From positions 2,418,001-2,482,000 of the forward strand of contig NZ_JBIOQR010000001.1 in the NCBI RefSeq assembly GCF_051713825.1: a stretch of 64,000 bases of DNA, read 5' to 3'. Positions 41,232 through 50,298 of the stretch are shown here, piece by piece. The notes beneath the pieces were generated by a model. The model worked only from the letters and a program-made list of their open reading frames with translations, did not search any database and was not told where the DNA came from. Position 1 is the first letter of the stretch. Every line of letters begins with the position of its first letter. The DNA is from Enterococcus_K sp051713825. Its GTDB lineage: Bacteria > Bacillota > Bacilli > Lactobacillales > Enterococcaceae. The translations under genes and the position numbers were made by a program.

Positions 41232-41702
41232 TCATTTTTTTGTCATCTCTTGTTGTGCCAACCATTCTTCGTCGGACAATACAGATAGACCTTTTTGGAT
41301 AAAATAGGCCGTAGCTACTCCGACCCCTTGTTTGCTCTGCCCACTAAATCGACCATCATAAATAAAATGGCGTCCACAAGAAGGACTGTTCTCTTTTGTG
41401 ATTAGCTGGGTGATTTTCTGTGCTTGTAATTTTTCATAGGCGATACGTGCGCCCTGCTTATATTTTTCAGTCACGTCCACACCCGTAATGGTCAGAACCT
41501 TCGCCTTTTTCTGCCAAACGTCAAACCCATCTCCACCAACTAGTTCGGCTGGCTCTCTAGGAATAGGCAGTCCTGAAAGAACCTCTGGACAGACCATGAT
41601 TGCTTTTCCTTGTTGAACGAGTTCTTTTAACGGCTCTACGGTTTTGGCTTGCCCATCATATCGACAAAACACGCCGCCCAAACAAGCACTAATGCCAATC
41701 AT
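41232..41702 (-). CDS. DUF523-family protein
   Basis: ATG at 41702 with AAAAGGGGTC upstream. The 156-residue protein carries the DUF523 blocks: IGISACLGGVFCRYDGQAK, the VCPEVLSGLPIPREPAELVG segment, and KENSPSCGRHFIYDGRFS. The conserved cysteines in ACLG, CRYDG, VCPE and PSCG could hold a metal or cluster. Function is not established. It is ten bases from ylxM and probably co-transcribed with it. Confidence 0.88.
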   Translation of the reverse strand: MIGISACLGGVFCRYDGQAKTVEPLKELVQQGKAIMVCPEVLSGLPIPREPAELVGGDGFDVWQKKAKVLTITGVDVTEKYKQGARIAYEKLQAQKITQLITKENSPSCGRHFIYDGRFSGQSKQGVGVATAYFIQKGLSVLSDEEWLAQQEMTKK

Positions 41703-41882
41703 TTTAAGACCCCTTTTTGTTCGTGTAGTTGGAAAATAAAATCGCTCCCCCATTATACCATTTATTGTGCGTTTGAAATAGTCCTAAAAGCCTATTCTAT
41801 GCTAAAATGAAGAAGTGACAGTCATTTTTACAAAAAAATTTTTATTCGTTTTAAAGATAAACGAAAAAAAAGGAGTCAACTT

Positions 41883-42593
41883 ATGAAAAAAGTACTCGTT
41901 GTTGATGATGAACCATCAATTGTGACCCTGCTTACGTTTAACCTAGAAAAAGAAGGCTATCAGGTGACTAGTGCAACGGATGGTCTTGAAGGATTAGATT
42001 TGGCATTAAATCAGCCTTTTGATTTTATTATTTTGGACGTGATGCTCCCCTCAATGGATGGTATGGAGATTACTCGGACTTTACGCCAAGAAAAAATTGA
42101 TGCGCCAATCCTCATGCTAACGGCGAAGGATGACCAGATTGATCGTATATTAGGACTGGAGATGGGCGCAGATGACTATTTAACCAAACCATTTAGCCCA
42201 CGAGAAGTTTTAGCTCGAATGAAAGCTATCTTTCGGAGGATGGCTCCGAGAACCTCAGCAACGGTGACAGAAGAGCCATCAGCAGAGTTTCTTCAAGTAG
42301 GCGCAATTCGTGCGGACTTAACTAACTATCAAGTAACGGTTGAGGGTCAAGCAATTATTTTGACGCCGAAAGAATTTGAACTACTGGTTTATTTTATGAA
42401 ACGAAAAGATCGTGTCATTAACCGGGATACCTTATTGGATCGAATTTGGAAGTTTGATTTTGCTGGTCAAAGTCGAATTGTTGATGTCCATGTGAGTCAT
42501 CTTCGAGAAAAAATTGAAGTCGATCCCAAACATCCACGCTACCTAAAAACAGTTCGTGGTTTTGGCTACAAATTTCAGGAGCCCCACGAATGA
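41883..42593 (+). CDS. phoP: PhoP/PnpR-type response regulator
   Basis: A 236-residue OmpR-family regulator. Receiver domain: acidic pair in VVDDEPS, phospho-acceptor Asp52 in FIILDVMLPSMDGME, Thr/Lys switch residues in PILMLTAKDDQ and DDYLTKPFSPREVL. The winged-helix DNA-binding domain starts near 140 (LTPKEFELLVYFMKR, LDRIWKFDF, VDVHVSHLREKIE, VRGFGYKF). It is translationally coupled to the histidine kinase gene (ATGA overlap) and convergent with a pstS gene whose upstream region has a Pho box. Phosphate control is inferred from that context; WalR is an alternative in sequence but lacks this context. Confidence 0.88.
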   Translation: MKKVLVVDDEPSIVTLLTFNLEKEGYQVTSATDGLEGLDLALNQPFDFIILDVMLPSMDGMEITRTLRQEKIDAPILMLTAKDDQIDRILGLEMGADDYLTKPFSPREVLARMKAIFRRMAPRTSATVTEEPSAEFLQVGAIRADLTNYQVTVEGQAIILTPKEFELLVYFMKRKDRVINRDTLLDRIWKFDFAGQSRIVDVHVSHLREKIEVDPKHPRYLKTVRGFGYKFQEPHE

Positions 42594-44359
42594 AACAGGT
42601 AAAAAAACAGACAGAAGCGCTCGCTGCATTGTTCCTCTTAGTGTTAGTATTTGCCGGAAGCTGGCAGTTAATTACTCATTTTTTTCATAACGAAGTAGTA
42701 GCCCAACAAGAAACGTATCTTCAAAATAAAGGGAGCTTACTCATTCGACAGCTACAAGCGGAACAATCTAAAAATTATCCTAAGGTACCCGCTGAAGTGC
42801 CCCCTCAAACCAAACAATTATTGAAAAACTATGTCGCCCATTCTACGGAGCGAGTCACCTTATTGACGCAACAAGGTGCGATTCTTTTTGATACAACAAA
42901 TGAAGCGTTACATGGGAAAAGAGATACGCGTCCAGAGGTTCAATCGGTGCTCTCTGGAAGTGTGATGGGTAGCTCTTTACGAAAGAGTCTGACTGTCAAA
43001 CAAGAATTATTGTACATTGCGTTACCCATCAAACTAGACAACGAGTTAGTGGGAGTCCTGCGTTTATCCGAGCCAACGAGTGGCTTCTTAAAACAAGCTG
43101 AGAGTTTTAGGCGTTCTATATTCATCATATTCGTGTTATTTTTTATCATTATTGGCAGTCTGATTCTCTACTTGATTCGACAAAAAAATCGTCCGATAGA
43201 AACGGTCCTACCGGTGTTGAAAAAAATGGTACGCCAGCCGGAACAAGCTGGGGTTATCATGCAAGCATCTGATGAATGGTCGGAACTGTATCGAACGATT
43301 AATACATTGAGTGAACAGACGAGTGAAACCTATCTTGCCTATACTGCAACAGAGGAACAATTCTATACACTGCTAGATGAGTTAATGATTGGCGTGTTTA
43401 TTATTGATGAAGAAGGTCAGCTGGTGTTAGTCAATCCCAAAATGCAAGAGCACTTGGGGATGATAGAGTTTAAACCCAATCAGCTTTATACGGAGGTCGT
43501 CACAGACCCACAGCTTATTCGTCTGATTCATCAAGTGACACTGGAACAATCCGTTGTTCATGAAGAGCTCTCAATAAAAGAGCCATCTGAACAGGTCTTG
43601 TCATTTAGTTTACGTTATTTAACGCAGGCGAATAAACGTCAAATTATTGGGATTGCCTATGACTTAACTCGCGTTCGTAGTCTTGAAAAAATGCAAAAGG
43701 ATTTTGTGGGTAATGTCTCTCATGAACTCAAAACACCAGTTACGTCGCTAATTGGTTTTACAGAAACCTTGTTAGATGGAGCGATGGACGATCCAACAAC
43801 GCTCAAAGAATTTTTACAGATTATGCAAAAAGATGCGCAACGATTACAGAAATTAATTCAAGAAATTCTGCAGCTTTCAAAAGATGGCGATTCTGTTTCT
43901 TATGAGACAAAAAAAATTGCGCTCCGTCCCCTACTGGATCAGTTAATTCAAAGTTATCAATCAATGGGAAAAGAGAAACAACTACAGTTTGAGGTGGTTG
44001 GAGATAATGGGCTAGAAATTGAGACGAAGTTAGAATTGTTTTATCCAATTATTAAAAACTTGGTTGAAAATGCGATTCAGTATTCTCCTGAAAACCGAAC
44101 GATTCACATTTCTTATCATCAAGATAAGGCATTGGTTTTATCTGTTCAAGATGCAGGGATTGGCATTGATGAAGAGGATCGTGAGCGAATTTTCGAGCGT
44201 TTTTATCGTGTGGATAAAGCGCGTAGTCGCCATTCAGGTGGTACGGGATTGGGGTTATCGATTGTTCAAGACTATACACGACTTTTGGGTGGGTATGTTG
44301 AAGTGGAGAGTCATTTAGGTTTAGGCTCGACCTTCACCATCCATCTACCCATTCAATAA
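42590..44359 (+). CDS. phoR: PhoR/PnpS-type sensor histidine kinase
   Basis: A 589-residue membrane kinase: transmembrane helix about 11-30, extracytoplasmic sensor domain to about 170 (LLTQQGAILFDTTNEALHGK), second helix about 172-195, a linker, PAS domain about 260-360 (LDELMIGVFIIDEEGQLVLV), HisKA box NVSHELKTPVTSLIGF with phospho-acceptor His378, and HATPase motifs NLVENAIQYSPENR (N box), VQDAGIGIDEEDRERIFERF (G1/F) and GGTGLGLSIVQDY (G2). This is the architecture of PhoR. It shares an operon with the regulator and ends at a terminator facing pstS. Confidence 0.88.
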   Translation: MKQVKKQTEALAALFLLVLVFAGSWQLITHFFHNEVVAQQETYLQNKGSLLIRQLQAEQSKNYPKVPAEVPPQTKQLLKNYVAHSTERVTLLTQQGAILFDTTNEALHGKRDTRPEVQSVLSGSVMGSSLRKSLTVKQELLYIALPIKLDNELVGVLRLSEPTSGFLKQAESFRRSIFIIFVLFFIIIGSLILYLIRQKNRPIETVLPVLKKMVRQPEQAGVIMQASDEWSELYRTINTLSEQTSETYLAYTATEEQFYTLLDELMIGVFIIDEEGQLVLVNPKMQEHLGMIEFKPNQLYTEVVTDPQLIRLIHQVTLEQSVVHEELSIKEPSEQVLSFSLRYLTQANKRQIIGIAYDLTRVRSLEKMQKDFVGNVSHELKTPVTSLIGFTETLLDGAMDDPTTLKEFLQIMQKDAQRLQKLIQEILQLSKDGDSVSYETKKIALRPLLDQLIQSYQSMGKEKQLQFEVVGDNGLEIETKLELFYPIIKNLVENAIQYSPENRTIHISYHQDKALVLSVQDAGIGIDEEDRERIFERFYRVDKARSRHSGGTGLGLSIVQDYTRLLGGYVEVESHLGLGSTFTIHLPIQ

Positions 44360-44383
44360 CAGGTCCTTAAATTGACTGAAATA

Positions 44384-44431
44384 AAAAAGCAATCTCCTGA
44401 CTCATTTATAAAGGGACGATTGCTTTTTTAT
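44384..44431. terminator. Terminator between phoR and pstS
   Basis: AAAAAAGCAATC and GATTGCTTTTTT arms with inner pairing; A and T runs on both sides allow use by both convergent genes. Confidence 0.85.
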
Positions 44432-44462
44432 TGTTTTGGGGAAGGTCAAGACCTGCGAGAAA

Positions 44463-45353
44463 TTAGGTTACATTTCCGTCAACGTCACGTTCGACTTTCA
44501 TATCGGTAATGGGTAGATAACCTAACTCTTTTACAGGTCCTTGCTGGATCTCGTCGGTCATCATAAAGTCCAAGAAAGCTTTCACCGAAGCATCCGGGTT
44601 GCCGTTTGTATACATATGCTCGTAGGACCAGATTGACCAACGATTTTCCGCCACATTTTCAGCAGTCGGCGCCACACCATCTATGCTTAGTGCTTGCGTA
44701 GAAGAATCCAGGTAAGAAAAAGCAAGATAGCTGATGGCTCCAGGTGTTTGGGCCACAATTTTGCGAACAGTTCCCGAGGAGTCTTGTTCTTGTGTCTGAA
44801 CAGTGGTTGCGCCATCTAGTGCCCATTTCTCAAATGTTGCCCGTGTCCCGCTTCCGCTAGGTCGGTTTATAACAGAAATCGGTTCATCAACACCCCCAAC
44901 TTCTTTCCAGTTCGTAATCTTACCCGTAAAAATAGCAATCAGCTGCTGTTTGGTAAGCTCTTTGATATTGACCTCTTTGTTGACCACAGGAGCCATTCCA
45001 ATTACAGCTACTTTGTGATCAACTAGTTTTTCAGCAGCAATTCCCTCTTTTTCCTCTGCAAACACATCTGAATTGCCAATAGTCACAGAACCATCAGCGA
45101 CTTGGCTTAGGCCAGTCCCACTTCCCCCACCTTGAACAGAAATTTGGTAGGTTGGATTTTTTTCAGTAAAGCTTGTTTGTGCCGCATCAACTAAAGGCTG
45201 GAGTGCTGTCGAGCCAACCGCCACGATTTTGACAGGCTGATTAGTTGAAGATTTATTTGAATCTCCTGAATCTGTGCTGTCGGTTGTCCCTTGATTGCCA
45301 CAGCCAACTAATAATAGGCTTAAGGTGGTTAAAACAAACGTGCTTTTTTTCAT
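44463..45353 (-). CDS. pstS: Phosphate ABC transporter substrate-binding lipoprotein PstS
   Basis: A 296-residue lipoprotein: signal MKKSTFVLTTLSLLLVGCGN with the lipobox cysteine near 18, Ser-rich linker, then the PBP-like phosphate-binding fold: AVGSTALQPLVDAAQTSF near 45, QGGGSGTGLSQVADGSVTIG near 75, GKITNWKEVGG, NRPSGSGTRATFEKWAL near 165 and PGAISYLAFSYLD. These contain the phosphate-contacting Ser/Thr and Arg segments. Permease genes pstCAB are not adjacent. Four Pho-box repeats lie upstream, so expression under phosphate limitation by the adjacent PhoP/PhoR-type pair is likely. Confidence 0.93.
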   Translation of the reverse strand: MKKSTFVLTTLSLLLVGCGNQGTTDSTDSGDSNKSSTNQPVKIVAVGSTALQPLVDAAQTSFTEKNPTYQISVQGGGSGTGLSQVADGSVTIGNSDVFAEEKEGIAAEKLVDHKVAVIGMAPVVNKEVNIKELTKQQLIAIFTGKITNWKEVGGVDEPISVINRPSGSGTRATFEKWALDGATTVQTQEQDSSGTVRKIVAQTPGAISYLAFSYLDSSTQALSIDGVAPTAENVAENRWSIWSYEHMYTNGNPDASVKAFLDFMMTDEIQQGPVKELGYLPITDMKVERDVDGNVT

Positions 45354-45420
45354 GAGTACTCTCCTCTCTTAGGTACAAACAAAGCTTATCAATTGGATGT
45401 AAATACCAAATTGATTTGAA

Positions 45421-45457
45421 GTAAAGATGTGGTAAAGGCATGTAATGTTTGTGTAAA
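45421..45457 (-). promoter_or_regulatory. Pho box upstream of pstS
   Basis: On the minus strand four TTTAC-type repeats (plus-strand GTAAA/GTAAT at 45421, 45432, 45442, 45453) have spacings of 11, 10 and 11 bp. This is the direct-repeat form of PhoP-binding sites in Bacillus and related Firmicutes, about 70-100 bases before the pstS start. Confidence 0.8.
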
Positions 45458-45542
45458 GATTCAAAAAAGTTTTGTTGATAGAAATTATCGAGAAAGCTAG
45501 AGTTAAACTGGTAAAAGGTTATCAGGGAAACTATGGGAATAC

Positions 45543-45571
45543 AAAAAGAGAGCCGCTCACGACTCTCTTTT
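45543..45571. terminator. Terminator of the bgl operon
   Basis: AAAAAGAGAG and CTCTCTTTT arms with inner CCG/CGA-type loop, five bases after the bglA stop. Confidence 0.8.
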
Positions 45572-45575
45572 CCTA

Positions 45576-47033
45576 TTATGAATCTAGATTTGTCCCATTT
45601 GTTTCAATAACTTGTTTGTACCAATCAAAGGACTTTTTCTTAGAACGGTTTAAGGTTCCGTTTCCTTTATCGTCCAAATCAACATAGATAAACCCATAAC
45701 GTTTACTCATTTCACCTGTTGAAGCACTGACCAAATCAATACAACCCCAAGGCGTATAGCCCATCAAATCAACCCCATCAGAAACGGCCTCTGCCATTGC
45801 ATGGATGTGACGGCGCAAATAATCGATACGATATTCATCGTTAATCGTGCCATCTGCTTCGATGGTATCTAGTGCGCCTAAGCCATTTTCGACGATGAAC
45901 AATGGTTTTTGATAGCGGTCATATAATTCATTTAAGGCGATTCGCAAACCATCAGGATCAATTTGCCAACCCCATTCGCTGGCTTCTAAGAATGGATTTC
46001 GAACCCCACCCAATAGATTCCCAACTACAGTGTCAGCTTCCTCTTGCGTCAAGGTTTCATTGATAGCTGACGACATGTAGTAGCTAAACCCAATATAGTC
46101 AACTGGATAACTAGCTAACAAATCCAAGTCTTCTTGAGTGATTTCAAGAGCGTTGGCATCAACACCGTATTTGTCATACGTTCTTTGTGTATACGCTGGA
46201 TATTTTCCGCGAACTTGAACATCCGTACAGAAAAAGTTGAATTCTTGATTTTGAACCAAAGTAGCTACTTGATTCGTTGGATTTGCATCCAGGCTGTAAG
46301 TTGTCGCATAAATAATCATACAGCCAATTTGAATTGAAGGATTTATTTCATGTGCGATTTTGACTGCCTTACTACTAGCAACAAACTGATTGTGCCACGC
46401 TTGAAAGACGTTTTGATAGTTACCTGCTCCATTTGATTGAACTAATCCTTGACTCAAGGCTGGGAAATGAAAGGCTGAATTAATTTCGTTAAAGGTCATC
46501 CAGTAAGTCACTTTTTTGCCATAACGAGTCAAGACAGTTGAAGCAAATCGTTCATAGAAATCAATCAATTGACGGTTTTTCCAGCCACCATATGTTTTTG
46601 CTAAGTGTAAAGGCATTTCATAATGAGAGATAGTAATCACTGGTTCAATATTGTGTTTCAAACATTCATCAATGACTTCATCATAAAATTTTAAGCCAGC
46701 TTCATTTGGCGTAAGCTCATCTCCATTTGGGAAAATACGTGTCCAAGCAATTGAAAATCGGTAACATTTAAAGTCCATTTCGGCAAACAAGGCAATGTCT
46801 TCTTTAAATCGGTCAAAATGATCAATTCCTTTATGATTTGGATAAATGAATCTCTCTGAATCAATGGTCCAATCGAAATCCTTACCACCAATGATGCTAA
46901 ACCGTTGTTTTCCGCCTGGCATGGCGTCCGCGACAGATAAACCTTTGCCGTCACGATCAAAAGCCCCCTCTAATTGATTGGCTGCTGTTGCGCCACCCCA
47001 TAAAAAGTCTGGTCTAAATTTACGTTCACTCAT
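45576..47033 (-). CDS. bglA: 6-phospho-beta-glucosidase (GH1)
   Basis: A 485-residue glycoside hydrolase family 1 enzyme that hydrolyses phosphorylated beta-glucosides after PTS uptake. Recognisable features: FLWGGATAANQLEGAF at the N-terminus, RFSIAWTRIFPNG near 95, acid/base glutamate in YWMTFNEINS near 180 and nucleophile glutamate in PLFIVENGLGALD near 375, then DLMGYTPWGCIDLVSAS. Length is typical. It is last in licT-bglP-bglA, 21 bases after bglP. Confidence 0.94.
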   Translation of the reverse strand: MSERKFRPDFLWGGATAANQLEGAFDRDGKGLSVADAMPGGKQRFSIIGGKDFDWTIDSERFIYPNHKGIDHFDRFKEDIALFAEMDFKCYRFSIAWTRIFPNGDELTPNEAGLKFYDEVIDECLKHNIEPVITISHYEMPLHLAKTYGGWKNRQLIDFYERFASTVLTRYGKKVTYWMTFNEINSAFHFPALSQGLVQSNGAGNYQNVFQAWHNQFVASSKAVKIAHEINPSIQIGCMIIYATTYSLDANPTNQVATLVQNQEFNFFCTDVQVRGKYPAYTQRTYDKYGVDANALEITQEDLDLLASYPVDYIGFSYYMSSAINETLTQEEADTVVGNLLGGVRNPFLEASEWGWQIDPDGLRIALNELYDRYQKPLFIVENGLGALDTIEADGTINDEYRIDYLRRHIHAMAEAVSDGVDLMGYTPWGCIDLVSASTGEMSKRYGFIYVDLDDKGNGTLNRSKKKSFDWYKQVIETNGTNLDS

Positions 47034-47054
47034 TTGTGCGCCCTCTTTTCAAAT

Positions 47055-48914
47055 TTATTTTACAATAGTTAGAAAATCTTCGCCTTGAATAATTTCTTCT
47101 TGGTCTAAATCTACTACGTCAGCAAAATCATTGGTGTTCGTAATCACGATTGGTGTGATGATTGAATACCCAGCTGCTTTAATTTTCGCAAGATCAAAAG
47201 AAACTAATGATTGACCCGCTTTTACTTGGTCGCCTTGTTTGACGTGAGCTGTGAAGCCTTCGCCATCTAATTCTACAGTATCCATTCCGATGTGCATCAA
47301 GATTTCAATACCGTCCGTTGTTGTAAAACCAACCGCATGACCAGTTGGGAAAATTGTGGTAATTTCTCCGTCAGCCGGTGCAATTAATTCACCTTGTTCA
47401 GGTTCAATTGCTAGTCCCTTACCCATAGCGCCAGAAGAAAATACAGGGTCTTTGACATCAGCTAAAGGCATGATTTTACCGCTTAAAGGACTTTGTAAAA
47501 TGTGACGTGTATTCGTTTCTGCTGCGTGTGACTGAGTGTTGCTAGTGTTTTCTGGATTTTTTGGGTCATCAAAGCCGATGACAAATGTTCCGATAAACGC
47601 AAGAACGAAAGAAGCAGCTGTTGCGATAATCGCCATCATAACATTTGATTCAACGCCGTCAATCGTACTAATGAATGAAGGAATTGATAATAAACTAACT
47701 AATCCGTTAGCAAAAACTTTCACACCGCTCATCCCAACAACTGCCCCACCTAATGCACCTGTTACGCAGGCCACGATAAATGGTTTTTTCAAAGGTAAAG
47801 TAACTCCATATACAGTTGGCTCAGTAATTCCAAAGAATGAAGTAATTGTTGAAGTAAAAGCTAATTGGCGAAGTTTTGAGTTTTTTGTACGTAAAGCAAT
47901 TGCTAAGGCCGCGCCCCCTTGAGCAATAACGGCTGGTAACAACATTGGCACTAAAACATCATATCCAAGCTGTTCAAGGTTTAAGAACATCAATGGAACA
48001 AAGCCCCAATGCATCCCAAACATAACAAATACTTGCCAGAAACCACCCATAATTAAGCCTGCAACTAGTGGGCTGAAACCATAAACGGTGTTAAATAGAC
48101 TACCTAATGCGTCACCGGCGATAGTTCCTAATGGTCCAACTGCTACAAAGGTTACTGGAACCATCACTACTAAAACGATCAATGGAACCAAAATGGTTTG
48201 CAAGAATTGTGGAACCATTTTTTTAACTAATGGCTCAAATTTACTTTGTAACCATACTGCTAAAATTATTGGAATAACCGAAGAAGTATAGCCTGATGGT
48301 GATAAGATTGCTGGAATACCAAAGAAGTCTAAGCCAGTTCCCGCTCCTGCAATAGCCGAAATTGCTGGGTAAACTAATGCCATCGCGATACCCGCTGCTA
48401 GAAACTCATTGGTTTTGAATTTTCTTGCGGCAGTGATAGCTAAAAGAATCGGTAAGAACGTAAAGATGCCATCTGCTGCGGCAAAAAGAATTTGGTAAGC
48501 ACCATCTGCATCACTTAACCAACCTAAGACAACTGCTAGAGAAAGAAATCCTTTTAAGACACCGGCTGCCGCCATCGCTCCTAAGAATGGCGTGAAGATT
48601 CCTGAGATAACATCGATAAATTGATTTAAAAGATTGCCTTTTTCGCCTTCATCAACAGGTGATTCGCCAAGTCCTGAATCATCTAAGATTGCTTTATATA
48701 CATCAGCTACATTGCTGCCGATAACGACTTGGTATTGCCCACCACTTTGGACAACTTGAATGACATCTGGATCAGCTTTTAATTTTGCTGTATCCGCAAC
48801 TGCCTCATCTTTTAATTTGAAGCGAAGACGGGTGGCACAATGAACGAGACTATTGACGTTCTTTTCCCCCCCTACTGCTTCAAGTACGCGTTTCCCTACT
48901 GCTTTGTTATCCAT
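47055..48914 (-). CDS. bglP: PTS beta-glucoside transporter subunit EIIBCA
   Basis: ATG at 48914 with GAAGGAAAAAA upstream; upstream codons of the frame lie in the terminator/antiterminator region. The 619-residue protein is a fused EIIBCA: EIIB with phospho-cysteine in NSLVHCATRLRFKL near 26, EIIC with about ten membrane helices (about 100-460) including GITEPTVYGVTLPLKKPF, and EIIA with the active histidine in GIEILMHIGMDTVELDGEGF near 545. It imports and phosphorylates beta-glucosides such as arbutin, salicin or cellobiose. Expression depends on the RAT/terminator just upstream. Confidence 0.95.
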   Translation of the reverse strand: MDNKAVGKRVLEAVGGEKNVNSLVHCATRLRFKLKDEAVADTAKLKADPDVIQVVQSGGQYQVVIGSNVADVYKAILDDSGLGESPVDEGEKGNLLNQFIDVISGIFTPFLGAMAAAGVLKGFLSLAVVLGWLSDADGAYQILFAAADGIFTFLPILLAITAARKFKTNEFLAAGIAMALVYPAISAIAGAGTGLDFFGIPAILSPSGYTSSVIPIILAVWLQSKFEPLVKKMVPQFLQTILVPLIVLVVMVPVTFVAVGPLGTIAGDALGSLFNTVYGFSPLVAGLIMGGFWQVFVMFGMHWGFVPLMFLNLEQLGYDVLVPMLLPAVIAQGGAALAIALRTKNSKLRQLAFTSTITSFFGITEPTVYGVTLPLKKPFIVACVTGALGGAVVGMSGVKVFANGLVSLLSIPSFISTIDGVESNVMMAIIATAASFVLAFIGTFVIGFDDPKNPENTSNTQSHAAETNTRHILQSPLSGKIMPLADVKDPVFSSGAMGKGLAIEPEQGELIAPADGEITTIFPTGHAVGFTTTDGIEILMHIGMDTVELDGEGFTAHVKQGDQVKAGQSLVSFDLAKIKAAGYSIITPIVITNTNDFADVVDLDQEEIIQGEDFLTIVK

Positions 48915-48949
48915 TTTTTTTCCTTCTTTCTGTGTTTTATGTATACAAA

Positions 48950-49034
48950 AAAACCTAAACTGAAAAAACACTTCTGTCCGAAAACAAAGCTTGTTTTTCC
49001 AATCTAGGTTTTGCCTGCCAAACAGTAACAATCC
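48950..49034 (-). promoter_or_regulatory. RAT antiterminator and terminator before bglP
   Basis: Immediately after the licT stop, the minus strand reads GGATTGTTACTG-TTTGGCAGGCAAAACCT, the ribonucleic antiterminator bound by LicT/BglG proteins. It overlaps the 5' arm of a terminator whose 3' arm is TTTAGG followed by seven T. LicT binding would block the terminator and allow bglP-bglA expression. Confidence 0.9.
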
Positions 49035-49889
49035 TTATGATTGAGTAGAATGTTGATTTTCTCCAACAATTCGTTGAACATGAATCGTTAGGTAAACTTG
49101 TTCCGATTTATCAATCGGTTTTTGTTGAGTCTGTACCAAAAAGTCATTGATTCTTTGGACACATTGAAATGCTTGTGGATATTTGGATTGAATGAGTTCG
49201 TACAGAAACGCATCCGCCTCTTCATAGACCTCATCTCTTAAATATCTTTGAGCAAAAAATTGTAAATGGGTTACAATCCGCTGATAACTCAAGGAATCCT
49301 CATTGAATATCTGCCCAAAATATCGGCTGATGATACTTAAAATATCACGAACCATAGTGGTTGCCGTCATGGTCACCTCCATGTTGCCGTTCGCTTGTTG
49401 ACTATTAACAAAATGAAAAGCGATAAAGCCTGCTTCATCTTCTGGAAATAAAATACCTGTCCGCTCCTCAATGATTTTGAGCGCATCCTTGGCAATCTTA
49501 AATTCTTTTCCATAAAACTTTCTAATCTCAAAAAGTAAAGGATTAGGAATTAAGACGTTTTCCTTGGATCGTTGCAAGGCATAGTGAATATGGTCAGTTA
49601 ATGTGACATAAATATTTGGAGAAAGCTCAGTTGCTAGCCTTTCTTCTGCCATATCAACGATTTTTTTCACCAGGTATATCTCTTCTGTGGGGACATCTAC
49701 GAGCAGCTGTTGAAACTGTCCCATGGCTGAAGAATCCTTGAGAATAAATTCTTTTTCGATCTTATCTGTATCTAGAGAATCACCAATTTTTTTCTGAAAA
49801 GCAATCCCTCTTCCCATAAAGATGATCTCATCCCCAGCTTCATTTTTTGAAAGAACAACATTATTATTGTAGATTTTTTCGATGTACAT
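49035..49889 (-). CDS. licT: LicT/BglG-family transcription antiterminator
   Basis: A 284-residue regulator: N-terminal RNA-binding CAT domain (IEKIYNNNVVLSKNEAGDEI, GRGIAFQKKIGDSLD, about 1-56) and two PTS regulation domains with conserved histidines in LTDHIHYALQRSKE (near 105), EDEAGFIAFHFVNSQQ (near 160), IVTHLQFFAQRY (near 208) and LTIHVQRI (near 271). PRD phosphorylation by EII and HPr controls its activity. It has its own promoter and RAT/terminator, so it is autoregulated, and a second RAT follows its stop. Confidence 0.95.
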   Translation of the reverse strand: MYIEKIYNNNVVLSKNEAGDEIIFMGRGIAFQKKIGDSLDTDKIEKEFILKDSSAMGQFQQLLVDVPTEEIYLVKKIVDMAEERLATELSPNIYVTLTDHIHYALQRSKENVLIPNPLLFEIRKFYGKEFKIAKDALKIIEERTGILFPEDEAGFIAFHFVNSQQANGNMEVTMTATTMVRDILSIISRYFGQIFNEDSLSYQRIVTHLQFFAQRYLRDEVYEEADAFLYELIQSKYPQAFQCVQRINDFLVQTQQKPIDKSEQVYLTIHVQRIVGENQHSTQS

Positions 49890-49914
49890 TGATGTTCCTC
49901 CCCAAAAAGAAAAT

Positions 49915-49989
49915 AAAAAAACCTAGAATCCGCCCTACAAAAAAAGGTTAGCTAGATTCTAGTTTTGCCTGCCGAACAGTAACAATCCT
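49915..49989 (-). promoter_or_regulatory. RAT antiterminator and terminator before licT
   Basis: The minus strand reads GGATTGTTACTG-TTCGGCAGGCAAAACTAG, overlapping a terminator with ACTAGAATC and GATTCTAGGT arms and a T run. It differs by few bases from the RAT before bglP, showing duplication of the switch. Confidence 0.9.
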
Positions 49990-50001
49990 TATTACTGTTA
50001 G

Positions 50002-50030
50002 AGAATATCATAAAAAGCAATCAACTGCAA
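50002..50030 (-). promoter_or_regulatory. licT-bglPA promoter
   Basis: TTGCAG (50025-50030) and TATTCT (50002-50007) with a 17-bp spacer, about 20 bases before the RAT element. Confidence 0.7.
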
Positions 50031-50188
50031 GCCCTTTCTTTCGAAAAAAACAAAAAAACTGGAATAAATAACGAATTAAATTTTTTGCGTTATTTCTGGA
50101 AAAGCTTGAGATAAACCTTAGCAGTTAGAATAATTCGAAAAACACCTCGAAGAAATAACTTGAACATGTGGTTCGTTGGTTAAAACAA

Positions 50189-50226
50189 GGGCGACAATCC
50201 TCCACTTAACCTTGGGACGATTGTCG
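50189..50226. terminator. Hairpin after aminotransferase gene
   Basis: GCGACAATC and GATTGTCGC arms (perfect 9 bp) with a 19-base loop. The T run on the minus strand is short, so its termination strength is uncertain. Apart from this hairpin and the licT promoter, nothing else was seen at 50031-50298. Confidence 0.5.
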
Positions 50227-50298
50227 CGCATAATAAAGCTTTTTTCCAACTAATTGAAGATCTACCTGTTTTTTTGCAAACTTCTAATCTATTCCTAC

